This document shows, one piece after another, positions 8,213-16,407 of a stretch of 64,000 nucleotides of DNA. Numbering within the stretch: position 1 is the first letter of the stretch; each line of letters opens with the position of its first letter. The position numbers and the translations under genes are program-made. The notes under the pieces are model-generated. The model saw only the letters and a program-made list of their open reading frames with translations. It searched no databases and was not told the origin of the DNA. The DNA comes from Treponema sp. (GTDB taxonomy: Bacteria; Spirochaetota; Spirochaetia; Treponematales; Treponemataceae), in assembly GCA_016292805.1 (NCBI GenBank), contig JAEDFM010000007.1:1-64000 (forward strand), read 5' to 3'.

Positions 8213-9298
8213 TTAGTTGCTCCAACTTAAAAGTTTTGTAAGATCATCACCAGATTTTTTCCATTCAACATTAGCAGGAGTATTGAAAGAAGCAGCTAAT
8301 TCCTGTGCAGCTGTCTGAAGATATGCCATCTGTTTCTGCTGTGTCAAATTCTGATTGATGTACTGATAAACTGTATATGTTGATTCTGGCTGAACAGAAT
8401 CGCTTAATGAAAGCATTTTTGCTGTATATTTCTTTTCCAAAGCTAAAACTCTGAAATCTGTAGGTGTTTCTGCAGCTTCTGTTACATAACCTTCTTCTTT
8501 CTGGAAAAGTTCTACAAGTTTTGGATAATTTAAGCCATAAGCCTGTGCAGCAACTTCTGTTTTTGGAATAAGAGTTTCACCAGCCTGATATCCAGAGCCT
8601 TCAATATTAGCCTGAACAACAATCTGATCAACTGTCATTTTCTTATCAACATATTTATTACGCAATTCATTTGCTTTATTTTTTGCAGCATCTACATCAT
8701 TTCCTTTTGGAACAAGAATCAGGAATGCTTTAATTGTATCGTTCATAACAAAAGAAGCTTTATTAGATTCATAGAACATTCTGATTTCATCATCAGTTGC
8801 TGTTACTTTCTGCATTTCAGACTGTTTAGACTGAACTACATACTGCTGAATAATAAGCTGATTCTTAAGATAAGCTTTGTATTCTGCAACACTCATTCCT
8901 ACCTGTGCAGTAAGGAACTCATCAAGAGTTACACCCTGTGTCTTTTTAATAAGGTCGTTAAGTTCTTTTTCAGAAAGATTCTGACCAACCTGCTGGCTCA
9001 TCCACTGCAAGAAATACTGATCAACAGCACTATCAGGAATATTAACACCTGCTTTAGCGGCTGCCTGAAGCATCAATTTTTCATCAATGATTGTGTCCAG
9101 GATTTTCTTTCTGTCATCTGCAGAGAGTGTCTGACCCATCTGTTTTTCGTATGTTTTAACACGAGTTTTAAGCTGTTTTACAGTTACAGATTCATTTTTG
9201 TTCAATTTAACAACTACTAATGGCTGAAGATCTGCCTGAGCGAATGCCATTCCAGCTGTTGCAAGTAACATTAAAACTGAAAGTAAAATCTTCTTCAT
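8213..9298 (-). CDS. SurA-like periplasmic chaperone / peptidyl-prolyl isomerase
   Basis: The 361-residue protein has a clear signal peptide (cleavage after AGMAFA, ~residue 20). A SurA N-terminal-type helical domain follows (DDRKKILDTIIDEKLMLQAAAKAG), then a PpiC-like region (ATDDEIRMFYESNKASF). It should assist outer-membrane protein folding in the periplasm. The isomerase part is divergent, so activity is uncertain. AAGGAATT precedes the ATG. It is the first gene of the surA-nusB-TPR operon and lies downstream of the alaS terminator array. Confidence 0.8.
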   Translation of the reverse strand: MKKILLSVLMLLATAGMAFAQADLQPLVVVKLNKNESVTVKQLKTRVKTYEKQMGQTLSADDRKKILDTIIDEKLMLQAAAKAGVNIPDSAVDQYFLQWMSQQVGQNLSEKELNDLIKKTQGVTLDEFLTAQVGMSVAEYKAYLKNQLIIQQYVVQSKQSEMQKVTATDDEIRMFYESNKASFVMNDTIKAFLILVPKGNDVDAAKNKANELRNKYVDKKMTVDQIVVQANIEGSGYQAGETLIPKTEVAAQAYGLNYPKLVELFQKEEGYVTEAAETPTDFRVLALEKKYTAKMLSLSDSVQPESTYTVYQYINQNLTQQKQMAYLQTAAQELAASFNTPANVEWKKSGDDLTKLLSWSN

Positions 9299-9406
9299 AT
9301 AAATAATTCCTTTTTTGATATTTAAGTATTTCTAATATTAATAACATGCAATCCGATTTCAGGTTACAAGTTGTTAAATGTGCTGTTTTCCAAGTTATTT
9401 TCCTTT

Positions 9407-9596
9407 GAAAAGAACATTAAAACGAATCATCTATGATGATTTGTTATTTCTTATCAAGTGATTCCCAATCGAAAAGAACGTTAAAACAAATCATCGTGAT
9501 GATTTGTTAGTTCTTATCCAATGATTTCACATAGAAAAGAACGTTAAAACGAATCATCGAGGATGATTTGTTAGTTCTTATCCAATGGTAACCCGC
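9407..9596 (-). repeat. Tandem triplication of the alaS 3' end and terminator hairpin
   Basis: Three near-identical units start at 9407, 9471 and 9534 (periods 64 and 63 bp). On the minus strand each carries the alaS terminal codons reading L-D-K-N/K-stop. A hairpin (AACAAATCATC pairing with GATGATTYGTT) and a T-rich stretch follow. The first unit includes the true alaS stop at 9571-9573; the other two are non-coding copies. The array probably acts as three successive terminators between alaS and the SurA-like gene. Confidence 0.85.
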
Positions 9597-11400
9597 CAGA
9601 AATTGTAGCACGAATACGGCGAACACCTGCAGAAGATGACTGTTCCTTTTCAATTTTAAACTCACCAATCTGAGCAGTGTGCTGAACGTGTGGGCCACCA
9701 CAAACTTCTTTAGAGAACCAGTCGTTCTTTACATCGCGACCAACTGTGTAAACCATAACATCTTCGCCATATTTGTTTGTAAACAAAGCACGGGCACCTG
9801 CAGCCTGAGCATCTGCCAATGGCATAACTTCCATAGTAACAGGCAAGTCTTCCTTAATTTTTTCGTTTACAATTGCTTCAACCTGTTTAATTTCTTCTGG
9901 AGTCATTGGACGTTCAAAAGTAAAGTCAAAGCGCATACGTTCGTTTGTAATGTTAGAACCTTTCTGTGCAACCTGATTACCAAGAACGTTAACGAGAGCC
10001 TGCTGCAACAAGTGTGTAGCAGTATGGTATTTTGTAGTTACATCAGACTGTTCTGTAAGACCACCTTTTGCTTTTCCTGCTTCAGCAGTTTTTGAAGCTT
10101 CCTGGTGCTTGCGTTCTGCTTCTTTGAAGCCTTCTACATCAACTGTAAAGCCATTTTCAGCTCCAAGTTCCTGTGTAAGCTCCAAAGGATATCCGTATGT
10201 TTCATAAAGATTATATGCAACTTTTCCTGAAATAATCTTTTTAGGATTTTTCATTAAATTTGGAAGCATTTTCTGGAATTCAGCTTCACCCTTCTTAAGA
10301 GTCTGGCGGAATTTTGCTTCTTCTGCTGTAAGTTCCTTGTAAACTTTTGCAGAGTTCTGTTCCAATTCTGGATATGCATTTTTGAAGTTTTCTACAACAA
10401 CAGCTGCAACTTCTGCCATAAAGTCTTTGTCGATTCCAAGCTTCATTCCGTGGCGAACTGCACGACGAATCAAGCGGCGGAGAACATAACCAGCACCTAC
10501 ACGGTCTGGAGTAACACCTTTCTGGTCACCAAGAATGAATACAGAAGAGCGAGAGTGGTCGGCAATAATACGAACTGACTTGTCTTTTTCTTCGTCTGTT
10601 CCGTAAACATAACCGCCGGCTAATTCACCAATTTTCTGAATGATTGGCTGGAATACTTCTGTAAGGTAAACAGATGTTTTTCCCTGAAGAATACAGTTAG
10701 TTCTTTCAAGACCCATACCTGTATCTACATTTTTCTTTGGAAGTGGTTCAAGAGTTTTTTCGTCAATGCGGTTGAACTGCATGAATACGTTATTCCAGAT
10801 TTCCATCCAGTTTGCAGAATCTGTACCTTTGTTTGAACCTGCAGGTGGAAGACCTTCTCCTACCCAGTAGAAAATTTCTGTATCAGGACCACAAGGACCA
10901 GTTGGACCAGCAGCCCACCAGTTGTCGCTTGCAGGAAGATAAGCAATCTTGTCTTCTGGCATACCAACTGACTTCCAAACTTCTGCAGCTTCTTCATCAC
11001 GAGGAGCTTTATCGTCACCAGCAAATACAGTTACAGAGATTTTGCGTGGATCCAATGCAAGCCAGTCTTTTGATGTAAGGAATTCATATGAATAGGCAAT
11101 TGAATCTTTTTTGAAGTAATCTCCCAAAGACCAGTTACCAAGCATTTCGAAACAAGTTAAGTGAGATGGGTCACCTACTTCATCAATATCGCCAGTACGT
11201 ATACATTTCTGATAGTCTGTAAGACGAGTTCCGGCAGGGTGTTTTTCACCAAGTAAATATGGAACTAAAGGGTGCATTCCGGCAGTTGTAAATAAAACTG
11301 AAGGATCATTTTCTGGAATTAAAGACTGTCCAGAAATTTCAACATGATTTTTTGATTTAAAAAACTCAATATATTTTGAGCGAAGTTCGTTAGCGTTCAT
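9571..11400 (-). CDS. alaS: Alanyl-tRNA synthetase, short spirochaete form
   Basis: The 609-residue enzyme charges tRNA-Ala. It has the class II catalytic core (MHPLVPYLLGEKHPAGTRL; GRGSGAG-like motifs absent, as expected), then the editing domain with HTATHLLQQAL and CGGPHV. It stops soon after GVRRIRATISGG, so the C-terminal DHHA1/C-Ala region of ~870-residue family members is missing. Short AlaS proteins are known in treponemes and Borrelia. No Shine-Dalgarno is visible. TATAAT (11409-11414, minus strand) ends 8 nt before the ATG, which suggests a leaderless mRNA. Confidence 0.96.
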   Translation of the reverse strand: MNANELRSKYIEFFKSKNHVEISGQSLIPENDPSVLFTTAGMHPLVPYLLGEKHPAGTRLTDYQKCIRTGDIDEVGDPSHLTCFEMLGNWSLGDYFKKDSIAYSYEFLTSKDWLALDPRKISVTVFAGDDKAPRDEEAAEVWKSVGMPEDKIAYLPASDNWWAAGPTGPCGPDTEIFYWVGEGLPPAGSNKGTDSANWMEIWNNVFMQFNRIDEKTLEPLPKKNVDTGMGLERTNCILQGKTSVYLTEVFQPIIQKIGELAGGYVYGTDEEKDKSVRIIADHSRSSVFILGDQKGVTPDRVGAGYVLRRLIRRAVRHGMKLGIDKDFMAEVAAVVVENFKNAYPELEQNSAKVYKELTAEEAKFRQTLKKGEAEFQKMLPNLMKNPKKIISGKVAYNLYETYGYPLELTQELGAENGFTVDVEGFKEAERKHQEASKTAEAGKAKGGLTEQSDVTTKYHTATHLLQQALVNVLGNQVAQKGSNITNERMRFDFTFERPMTPEEIKQVEAIVNEKIKEDLPVTMEVMPLADAQAAGARALFTNKYGEDVMVYTVGRDVKNDWFSKEVCGGPHVQHTAQIGEFKIEKEQSSSAGVRRIRATISGGLPLDKN

Positions 11401-11522
11401 AGCGTATTATTATAGTACAAAGAAGAAATTTAGTCATCAGTCAACAGTCATCAGACATCAGACATATAAAAAGTTTCCAGTTGTTTGATTAAAGATTCTA
11501 AGAGAAAAGATATGAGAAAATG

Positions 11523-11564
11523 AAAAAGGTCAGCTGGAAAATTCAGGTGTATTCCAGCTGACCT
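11523..11564 (-). terminator. Terminator after the outer-membrane protein gene
   Basis: On the minus strand AGGTCAGCTGGAA pairs perfectly with TTCCAGCTGACCT and is followed by TTTTT. It separates the outer-membrane protein gene from alaS. Between it and alaS (11430-11465) lie short direct repeats of the type GTCATCAG/ACATCAG of unknown role. Confidence 0.85.
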
Positions 11565-11591
11565 CTTGTTGTTTTATTTTTGAAGTGATAC

Positions 11592-13394
11592 TTAGAAAGT
11601 ATATTTAAAGTTGATTGTAAGATAATGATTCATTACATTTTTAAGTGCTGCTTTCCAAGAAGCGTAAGCGGCATTAAGTTCAGCATCTACATCAACTTCA
11701 GGGCCGTCTTTTTCTGTTAAATATTTTTCAGAGGCTTCGTCATAGTACCAGCCCTGACCTGGGAACATATCTTTGCCGACTCCATAGTTATGTATATATT
11801 CAAAAGTATATCCCAGATTTACGGCAAACTTACCAATTTTAGTTTTAGGGAATTCATAACCTAGATTTACATCTGCCTGGAATGTATATTCCTTGGTAGG
11901 TTGAGTAAGAATCATTGTTCTGTGGTTTGCAGATGGAAGATATCCATCATTTGATTCATCACCATATTTTCCATATACAGGATGCTGAGTAATAGAGCCA
12001 TCAGTAGAATACTGTCCTTCTTTTGAAGCCAGTAATGCAATCTGTTCGTCTTTAAAGAGAGATTCTGTAACATTTCCGTGCCGAATAAATGTACCGCCTA
12101 CATCAATTGAAAGCCCCGCAACAGGCTTAAAGCTGGAACTTATAGAAATTCTATCTGAGTTTGGTGCAAGGCTGGATCCCATTGGACGGCCTGCAGTTGT
12201 ATACATCTGATAGTTTACTTCACTCAATTTAACTGCATTACCATTTGCATTATCCTGCCAGTGACTGTACATAAATGGAGTTACAAGAGTGTAATCAGCT
12301 TTTACCATCTGTATTATACTAGACTTCTGTGGAACATATCTTGTTCCAATAGAACCTGCACAGTGAAGTTTAATATCCCGGTATTTCTTAATATCTGTAA
12401 ATCCAACATCATCAAGATAGAAATCTCCAATTACAGAAAAACCTGCAAATGGTTTATAAACAAAGCTTCCACCCATAAACAGATTATCATCACCATAACC
12501 TGTAATACCCTGAGTTACCATGTAAAGCATTGGAATTAAATAAGATGGATCAAAACGTTTTCCGTATATAACGGTTTCGTAAAATGAAATAGAAATTTTT
12601 GGATTAATATTCCAGTCAATATTGTGCATTAAAAGCCATTTGTTTGGATATTTTGAAGGGTTGTTATACCATACACCGTTAGAATTTGTTGCAGAAAGCA
12701 TAAACATTGCTTCTGAGAAATTCCAGTTTTTACCCATATATGTAAGAACAAAGTTTGCAGTATGTTTTGAATTAGAAGAGAATACAATGCTTTTATCATA
12801 GAATGGACCAAAGGAATTATGATTTATACCAGTCTGAAAATAAAAATCATTAAAATGGAAAGCTAAATTTCCATCAACTTCCATTGTATTCTGTAATGTA
12901 TCCCCTTTTCCATCAGCCATAAAATATGAAAAATATCTGTAAGCAGGTAAAACTGCATATTCTGGAGTCAGATTATTTACTGAAAAAACGTCAGTTAAAA
13001 AATCCAGCTGATATCCTGCAGACATAAAATTTAAAAAGGAAGCATCACCTTCTACGCCGTACTTAGCTAAAATGCGCTTGTTCAAACCATCAGACTTTTT
13101 CTTGGCATATCCAGTTACATCCAGCAGCAACCCCCATGGTTTACCAAAGGTATCTTCATAAATCTGTTTTGCAACTTCTGCTTCAGATTCTGAATCGCTT
13201 TCAATAACAGCATTAAGGATTTTTTCAATAACCGGTAAAGCATATGGACGCAAAGCTGGCTGTCGTTCAATCAAGCCTAAAGTTTCCCATCGTTCTACCT
13301 GAGTATAAAAATTATCTGAAGGATCTGTAGAAACCTGTGCAAACAAACCAACAGAAGCAATAAGCATCAATGTAACTAAAAATAATTTTTTCAT
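11592..13394 (-). CDS. Predicted outer-membrane beta-barrel protein
   Basis: The 600-residue protein starts at MKKLFLVTLMLIASVGLFAQ, a clean signal peptide. The frame extending to 13451 overlaps the upstream gene and is not needed. The mature chain is rich in aromatic beta strands (FHFNDFYFQTGINHNSFG, GSFVYKPFAGFSVIGDFYLD). It ends in Phe (LTINFKYTF), as outer-membrane barrels do. The only visible role is a membrane channel or structural protein. It follows the pallilysin-like gene by 19 nt on the same strand, and GGGAG precedes the start. Confidence 0.8.
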   Translation of the reverse strand: MKKLFLVTLMLIASVGLFAQVSTDPSDNFYTQVERWETLGLIERQPALRPYALPVIEKILNAVIESDSESEAEVAKQIYEDTFGKPWGLLLDVTGYAKKKSDGLNKRILAKYGVEGDASFLNFMSAGYQLDFLTDVFSVNNLTPEYAVLPAYRYFSYFMADGKGDTLQNTMEVDGNLAFHFNDFYFQTGINHNSFGPFYDKSIVFSSNSKHTANFVLTYMGKNWNFSEAMFMLSATNSNGVWYNNPSKYPNKWLLMHNIDWNINPKISISFYETVIYGKRFDPSYLIPMLYMVTQGITGYGDDNLFMGGSFVYKPFAGFSVIGDFYLDDVGFTDIKKYRDIKLHCAGSIGTRYVPQKSSIIQMVKADYTLVTPFMYSHWQDNANGNAVKLSEVNYQMYTTAGRPMGSSLAPNSDRISISSSFKPVAGLSIDVGGTFIRHGNVTESLFKDEQIALLASKEGQYSTDGSITQHPVYGKYGDESNDGYLPSANHRTMILTQPTKEYTFQADVNLGYEFPKTKIGKFAVNLGYTFEYIHNYGVGKDMFPGQGWYYDEASEKYLTEKDGPEVDVDAELNAAYASWKAALKNVMNHYLTINFKYTF

Positions 13395-13413
13395 AGTTAA
13401 TCTTAACTCCCTT

Positions 13414-14973
13414 TTAATTATCTTCTCTAGTAAATGTATATGTGTAACCATCAGCTGGGAAACAATCCACTGGCGAATATTTTACCGGACTGAATATGAT
13501 TGTATTGTAATCTGTTATAACTCTTTCAACGGTTTTGCGTTTTACTTTTTCTGTAATAGTTTTTTTTCCAAAATCCATTACATAAGAATTAGAAAGAAAT
13601 GAATTTTCCCCATCAGAACGGAACTGTATTACGTTATAGTTCCCAATAGAAAGAAGTGAATAAATTCCACTTTCCGTAATTTCAGAATTCTGTAAAGTAT
13701 ATGTATAATCGTCAAAGGCTATAGTAATCTGTTTATCGGCTGTAGACCAGCCCGGATCTTTTTTAAGTTCTTTTGCATAAGTTGAAAGCTGATTTTTACT
13801 TCCGGTTGTATCAAAAGCCCACTGGGAACTCATTTTTTTGTAGTTGCCGTCCCACATGTTGTTCTCCTGAATCAACAGGTTTACATAATCACGCAAAGTA
13901 AGACGAACTTCATCAACACCCACAAGACTGATATCAAAACGACGCATAAGGTTGTTAATATCTGAGTTTACAGAGGTAATCCAGATACCGTTATGACGAA
14001 CAGTGCTGTCATCCCATTCATAAACTTCCTGGGTATCACCAAAAAGCTGAATGATTTCTTTTGCTTCATAATCAAAGTAAAGATAGCGGATTTTACCCTC
14101 TGTATTTGAAGTTTTGTACCACAAACCATTAAGAAAGGCAGCAAAGGTTTCTACAGTACCGTCCTGAATGCGGGAAAGTTCTTTTGCCGCAAGACGTCCG
14201 GCTGTAACCTTAATTTCCTGAGAAAGCTCGTAACGCTGAGTTGTCTGATTCCAGCGATATTCCTGCTGAATCTGATTCTGAGTAACAGTAGTTTCTTTTC
14301 CGTCCTCACCTGTAATCTGTTCAGATTTATAAACCCAGATTGGAAAGCTTTCACCTTTAGCAAGGCCAAGGGCGTAACTTTCAGGACGTTCTGACTGCTG
14401 GATAAAAACAGTTCCATCTGAAGAAAAATCCCCAACACAAATCATTTCGTGAGTTTTACTGTCGCTATGGAAAATATATACTTTAAGAACATAATTTCCG
14501 TCATCATCAATTCCCTGATAAACAAGAGAGTTCTTATGTTCACCTCTAAGATCCATTCCACTGTAAGAAAAGGCACGGGTTCGGGAAAATTTAGTTTCTA
14601 TAGCCTCAAGCCGTTCATAGTTACCGGTTTCTGGAATATAAAGGCCTGGAACTACAGTTAAATATGGAGAACGGGTATTTTTAAGTACAATAACCTCGTC
14701 ATCATAACCGTCATTACTAAAGTCTACTGTTAATGTACTGATTAAGGTTTCACCAGTAAGTAATGGTACAAAGGTTTCGTATTTTTCCAGTTCCAGAGCA
14801 GTTCCCCGCATATCGGCTTCTGATTCTGTTACATCAGAAGATTTTGGAGTAATAATTTTTGCTCTTGTAAGTGATGTATCTTTTTTAACTTCGTATTTAC
14901 GGGTAAGAAAAAAAGAACCAGCTAAAACTATAGCCAGCACACAAAAGATAATCCCTATGGTTTTGTTCTTCAT
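13414..14973 (-). CDS. Membrane-anchored protein, possibly pallilysin-related
   Basis: The 519-residue protein has an uncleaved N-terminal membrane anchor (residues ~7-24) and a large exported beta-rich region (DFSNDGYDDEVIVLKN, GMDLRGEHKNSLVYQG). The overall look resembles proteins annotated in treponemes as pallilysin-related adhesins, but I see no HEXXH metalloprotease motif, so this is tentative. There is no Shine-Dalgarno. TATATT ends 8 nt before the ATG, with TTGAGA 17 nt further up, so the mRNA may be leaderless. It is co-directional with the outer-membrane protein gene. Confidence 0.6.
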   Translation of the reverse strand: MKNKTIGIIFCVLAIVLAGSFFLTRKYEVKKDTSLTRAKIITPKSSDVTESEADMRGTALELEKYETFVPLLTGETLISTLTVDFSNDGYDDEVIVLKNTRSPYLTVVPGLYIPETGNYERLEAIETKFSRTRAFSYSGMDLRGEHKNSLVYQGIDDDGNYVLKVYIFHSDSKTHEMICVGDFSSDGTVFIQQSERPESYALGLAKGESFPIWVYKSEQITGEDGKETTVTQNQIQQEYRWNQTTQRYELSQEIKVTAGRLAAKELSRIQDGTVETFAAFLNGLWYKTSNTEGKIRYLYFDYEAKEIIQLFGDTQEVYEWDDSTVRHNGIWITSVNSDINNLMRRFDISLVGVDEVRLTLRDYVNLLIQENNMWDGNYKKMSSQWAFDTTGSKNQLSTYAKELKKDPGWSTADKQITIAFDDYTYTLQNSEITESGIYSLLSIGNYNVIQFRSDGENSFLSNSYVMDFGKKTITEKVKRKTVERVITDYNTIIFSPVKYSPVDCFPADGYTYTFTREDN

Positions 14974-14981
14974 ATAATAGA

Positions 14982-15040
14982 AATATAATGTTTATACACT
15001 AATTTCTCAAGTTGTGAACTTTAAAATCAACTTTTATACT
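14982..15040. promoter_or_regulatory. Back-to-back promoters between pallilysin-like and GH5 genes
   Basis: Minus strand: TTGAGA (complement of 15005-15010), 17 nt, TATATT (complement of 14982-14987). Plus strand: TTGTGA at 15012-15017, 17 nt, TATACT at 15035-15040. The two -35 boxes are one base apart. The plus-strand transcript has a leader with AGGAG before the GH5 start; the minus-strand one would begin almost at its ATG. Confidence 0.6.
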
Positions 15041-15088
15041 TAAGATGGTTAATATATAGGGGTATTTCCTTATTCTTAGGAGTTTTTT

Positions 15089-16297
15089 ATGAGAAAATCG
15101 ATTCTTTTTGTAATGTTAATTCTCTTTGCATTTACTTCATGTAAAGAAAAAGATGGTACTGTTTTTAATAAAAAGGTTGCTGTTGTAGATACAGGTTCTG
15201 TTACCTTTAATGGTGTTTCTGCAATGCAGACTGTAAAAGACATGAAAACCGGCTGGAACCTTGGTAATACAATGGATGCCATAGGAGCTTCTGGAATGGG
15301 CTCTGAAACCAGCTGGGGGATGCCAAGAACAACAAAAGCAATGATTGATACACTTGCTGCGTCTGGAATCAAAACAATCCGTATTCCAACAAGCTGGAAT
15401 CTTCACTTAATTGATCAGAATTATACTATTGATCCAACCTGGATGGCTCGTGTAAAAGACATTGTTGACTGGGCAATTGAAAATGATATGTATGTTATCT
15501 TAAATAGCCATCACGATTGCTGGGAAAAACCTTCTGCAATGCCTTATGGAAAGGGCTACTACCCTAACCCAGAAAACCTTGAAGAATCACTTAGATTTTT
15601 AACAAATGTATGGGCACAGATTTGTCTTGCCTTTAACAATGGTTACGACGAACACCTTATTTTTGAAACAATGAATGAACCTCGCCTTAGAGGAACTGAC
15701 ACAGAATGGTGGAACGACAGAAATTCTAAAGAATATGAAGATGCTGCAGACTGTCTTAATAAGGAAAACCAGGCTGTTGTTGATATAATCCGTAAATCTG
15801 GTGGAAACAACCAGAAACGCTACATTATGGTACCTGGTCTTAGAGCTGCTATTGATTCTGCTTTGGCTCAGGAATTTAAATTACCTGTTGATGATGAACC
15901 AGGCAAACTTATTCTTTCCGTTCATATGTATGATCCTTTTGATTTTGCCATGAATGCAAAAGGTCCTGTAAAATTTGAAGACCGATTCAAGAAAACACTT
16001 GTTATGTCTTTCAAGAGCCTTAATACATTCTATGTTTCAAAAGATATTCCTGTTGTTATTGGTGAATACGGTGCAACTAACAAAAACAACCTGGAAGATC
16101 GTGTTGAATGGTTCAAATTCTTTATTAAGAATTCCAGAAAATACGGAATGACTGCCTGCCTTTGGGATAACGGCGTTTTTGACGGAAGCAACAAAGATGG
16201 TGAAAAGTTTGGTTTCTTTAATCGCCGTACTTTAAAATGGCAGTTCCCTGAAATTCTTGAAGCCATCAATACTACTGTTGAAGAAGTTGATAATTAA
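15089..16297 (+). CDS. GH5 endoglucanase-type lipoprotein (first of two)
   Basis: The 402-residue protein is a lipoprotein (lipobox FTSC, Cys18) with one GH5 catalytic domain starting at KTGWNLGNTMDA. The acid/base Glu197 lies in MNEPR and the nucleophile Glu326 in GEYGA. The neighbouring His and Trp residues of GH5 cellulases are visible (NSHHD). It probably hydrolyses beta-1,4-glucans at the cell surface. TTAGGAG precedes the ATG. It shares domain layout with the next gene and looks like its paralog. Exact substrate cannot be told from motifs. Confidence 0.9.
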   Translation: MRKSILFVMLILFAFTSCKEKDGTVFNKKVAVVDTGSVTFNGVSAMQTVKDMKTGWNLGNTMDAIGASGMGSETSWGMPRTTKAMIDTLAASGIKTIRIPTSWNLHLIDQNYTIDPTWMARVKDIVDWAIENDMYVILNSHHDCWEKPSAMPYGKGYYPNPENLEESLRFLTNVWAQICLAFNNGYDEHLIFETMNEPRLRGTDTEWWNDRNSKEYEDAADCLNKENQAVVDIIRKSGGNNQKRYIMVPGLRAAIDSALAQEFKLPVDDEPGKLILSVHMYDPFDFAMNAKGPVKFEDRFKKTLVMSFKSLNTFYVSKDIPVVIGEYGATNKNNLEDRVEWFKFFIKNSRKYGMTACLWDNGVFDGSNKDGEKFGFFNRRTLKWQFPEILEAINTTVEEVDN

Positions 16298-16315
16298 TTT
16301 TTTGTGTAATAAAAT

Positions 16316-16366
16316 ATTTGTATAAATAAAAGTCCCTCCAAAACTAAAAGTCTTTTTTATACAAAT
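16316..16366 (+). terminator. Hairpin between the two GH5 genes
   Basis: ATTTGTATAA (16316-16325) pairs with TTATACAAAT (16357-16366), with extra A/T pairing and a T6 run in the 3' arm. It could terminate or partly attenuate the first GH5 transcript before the second gene. Confidence 0.5.
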
Positions 16367-16407
16367 CACATTCATTATAATTTTTCGTTTTTAAAGGAGT
16401 TTTAGAG

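Noticed and set aside
9679..10095. 138-residue plus-strand frame
   Set aside because: Antisense shadow of the alaS editing domain with Cys/Phe-rich composition.
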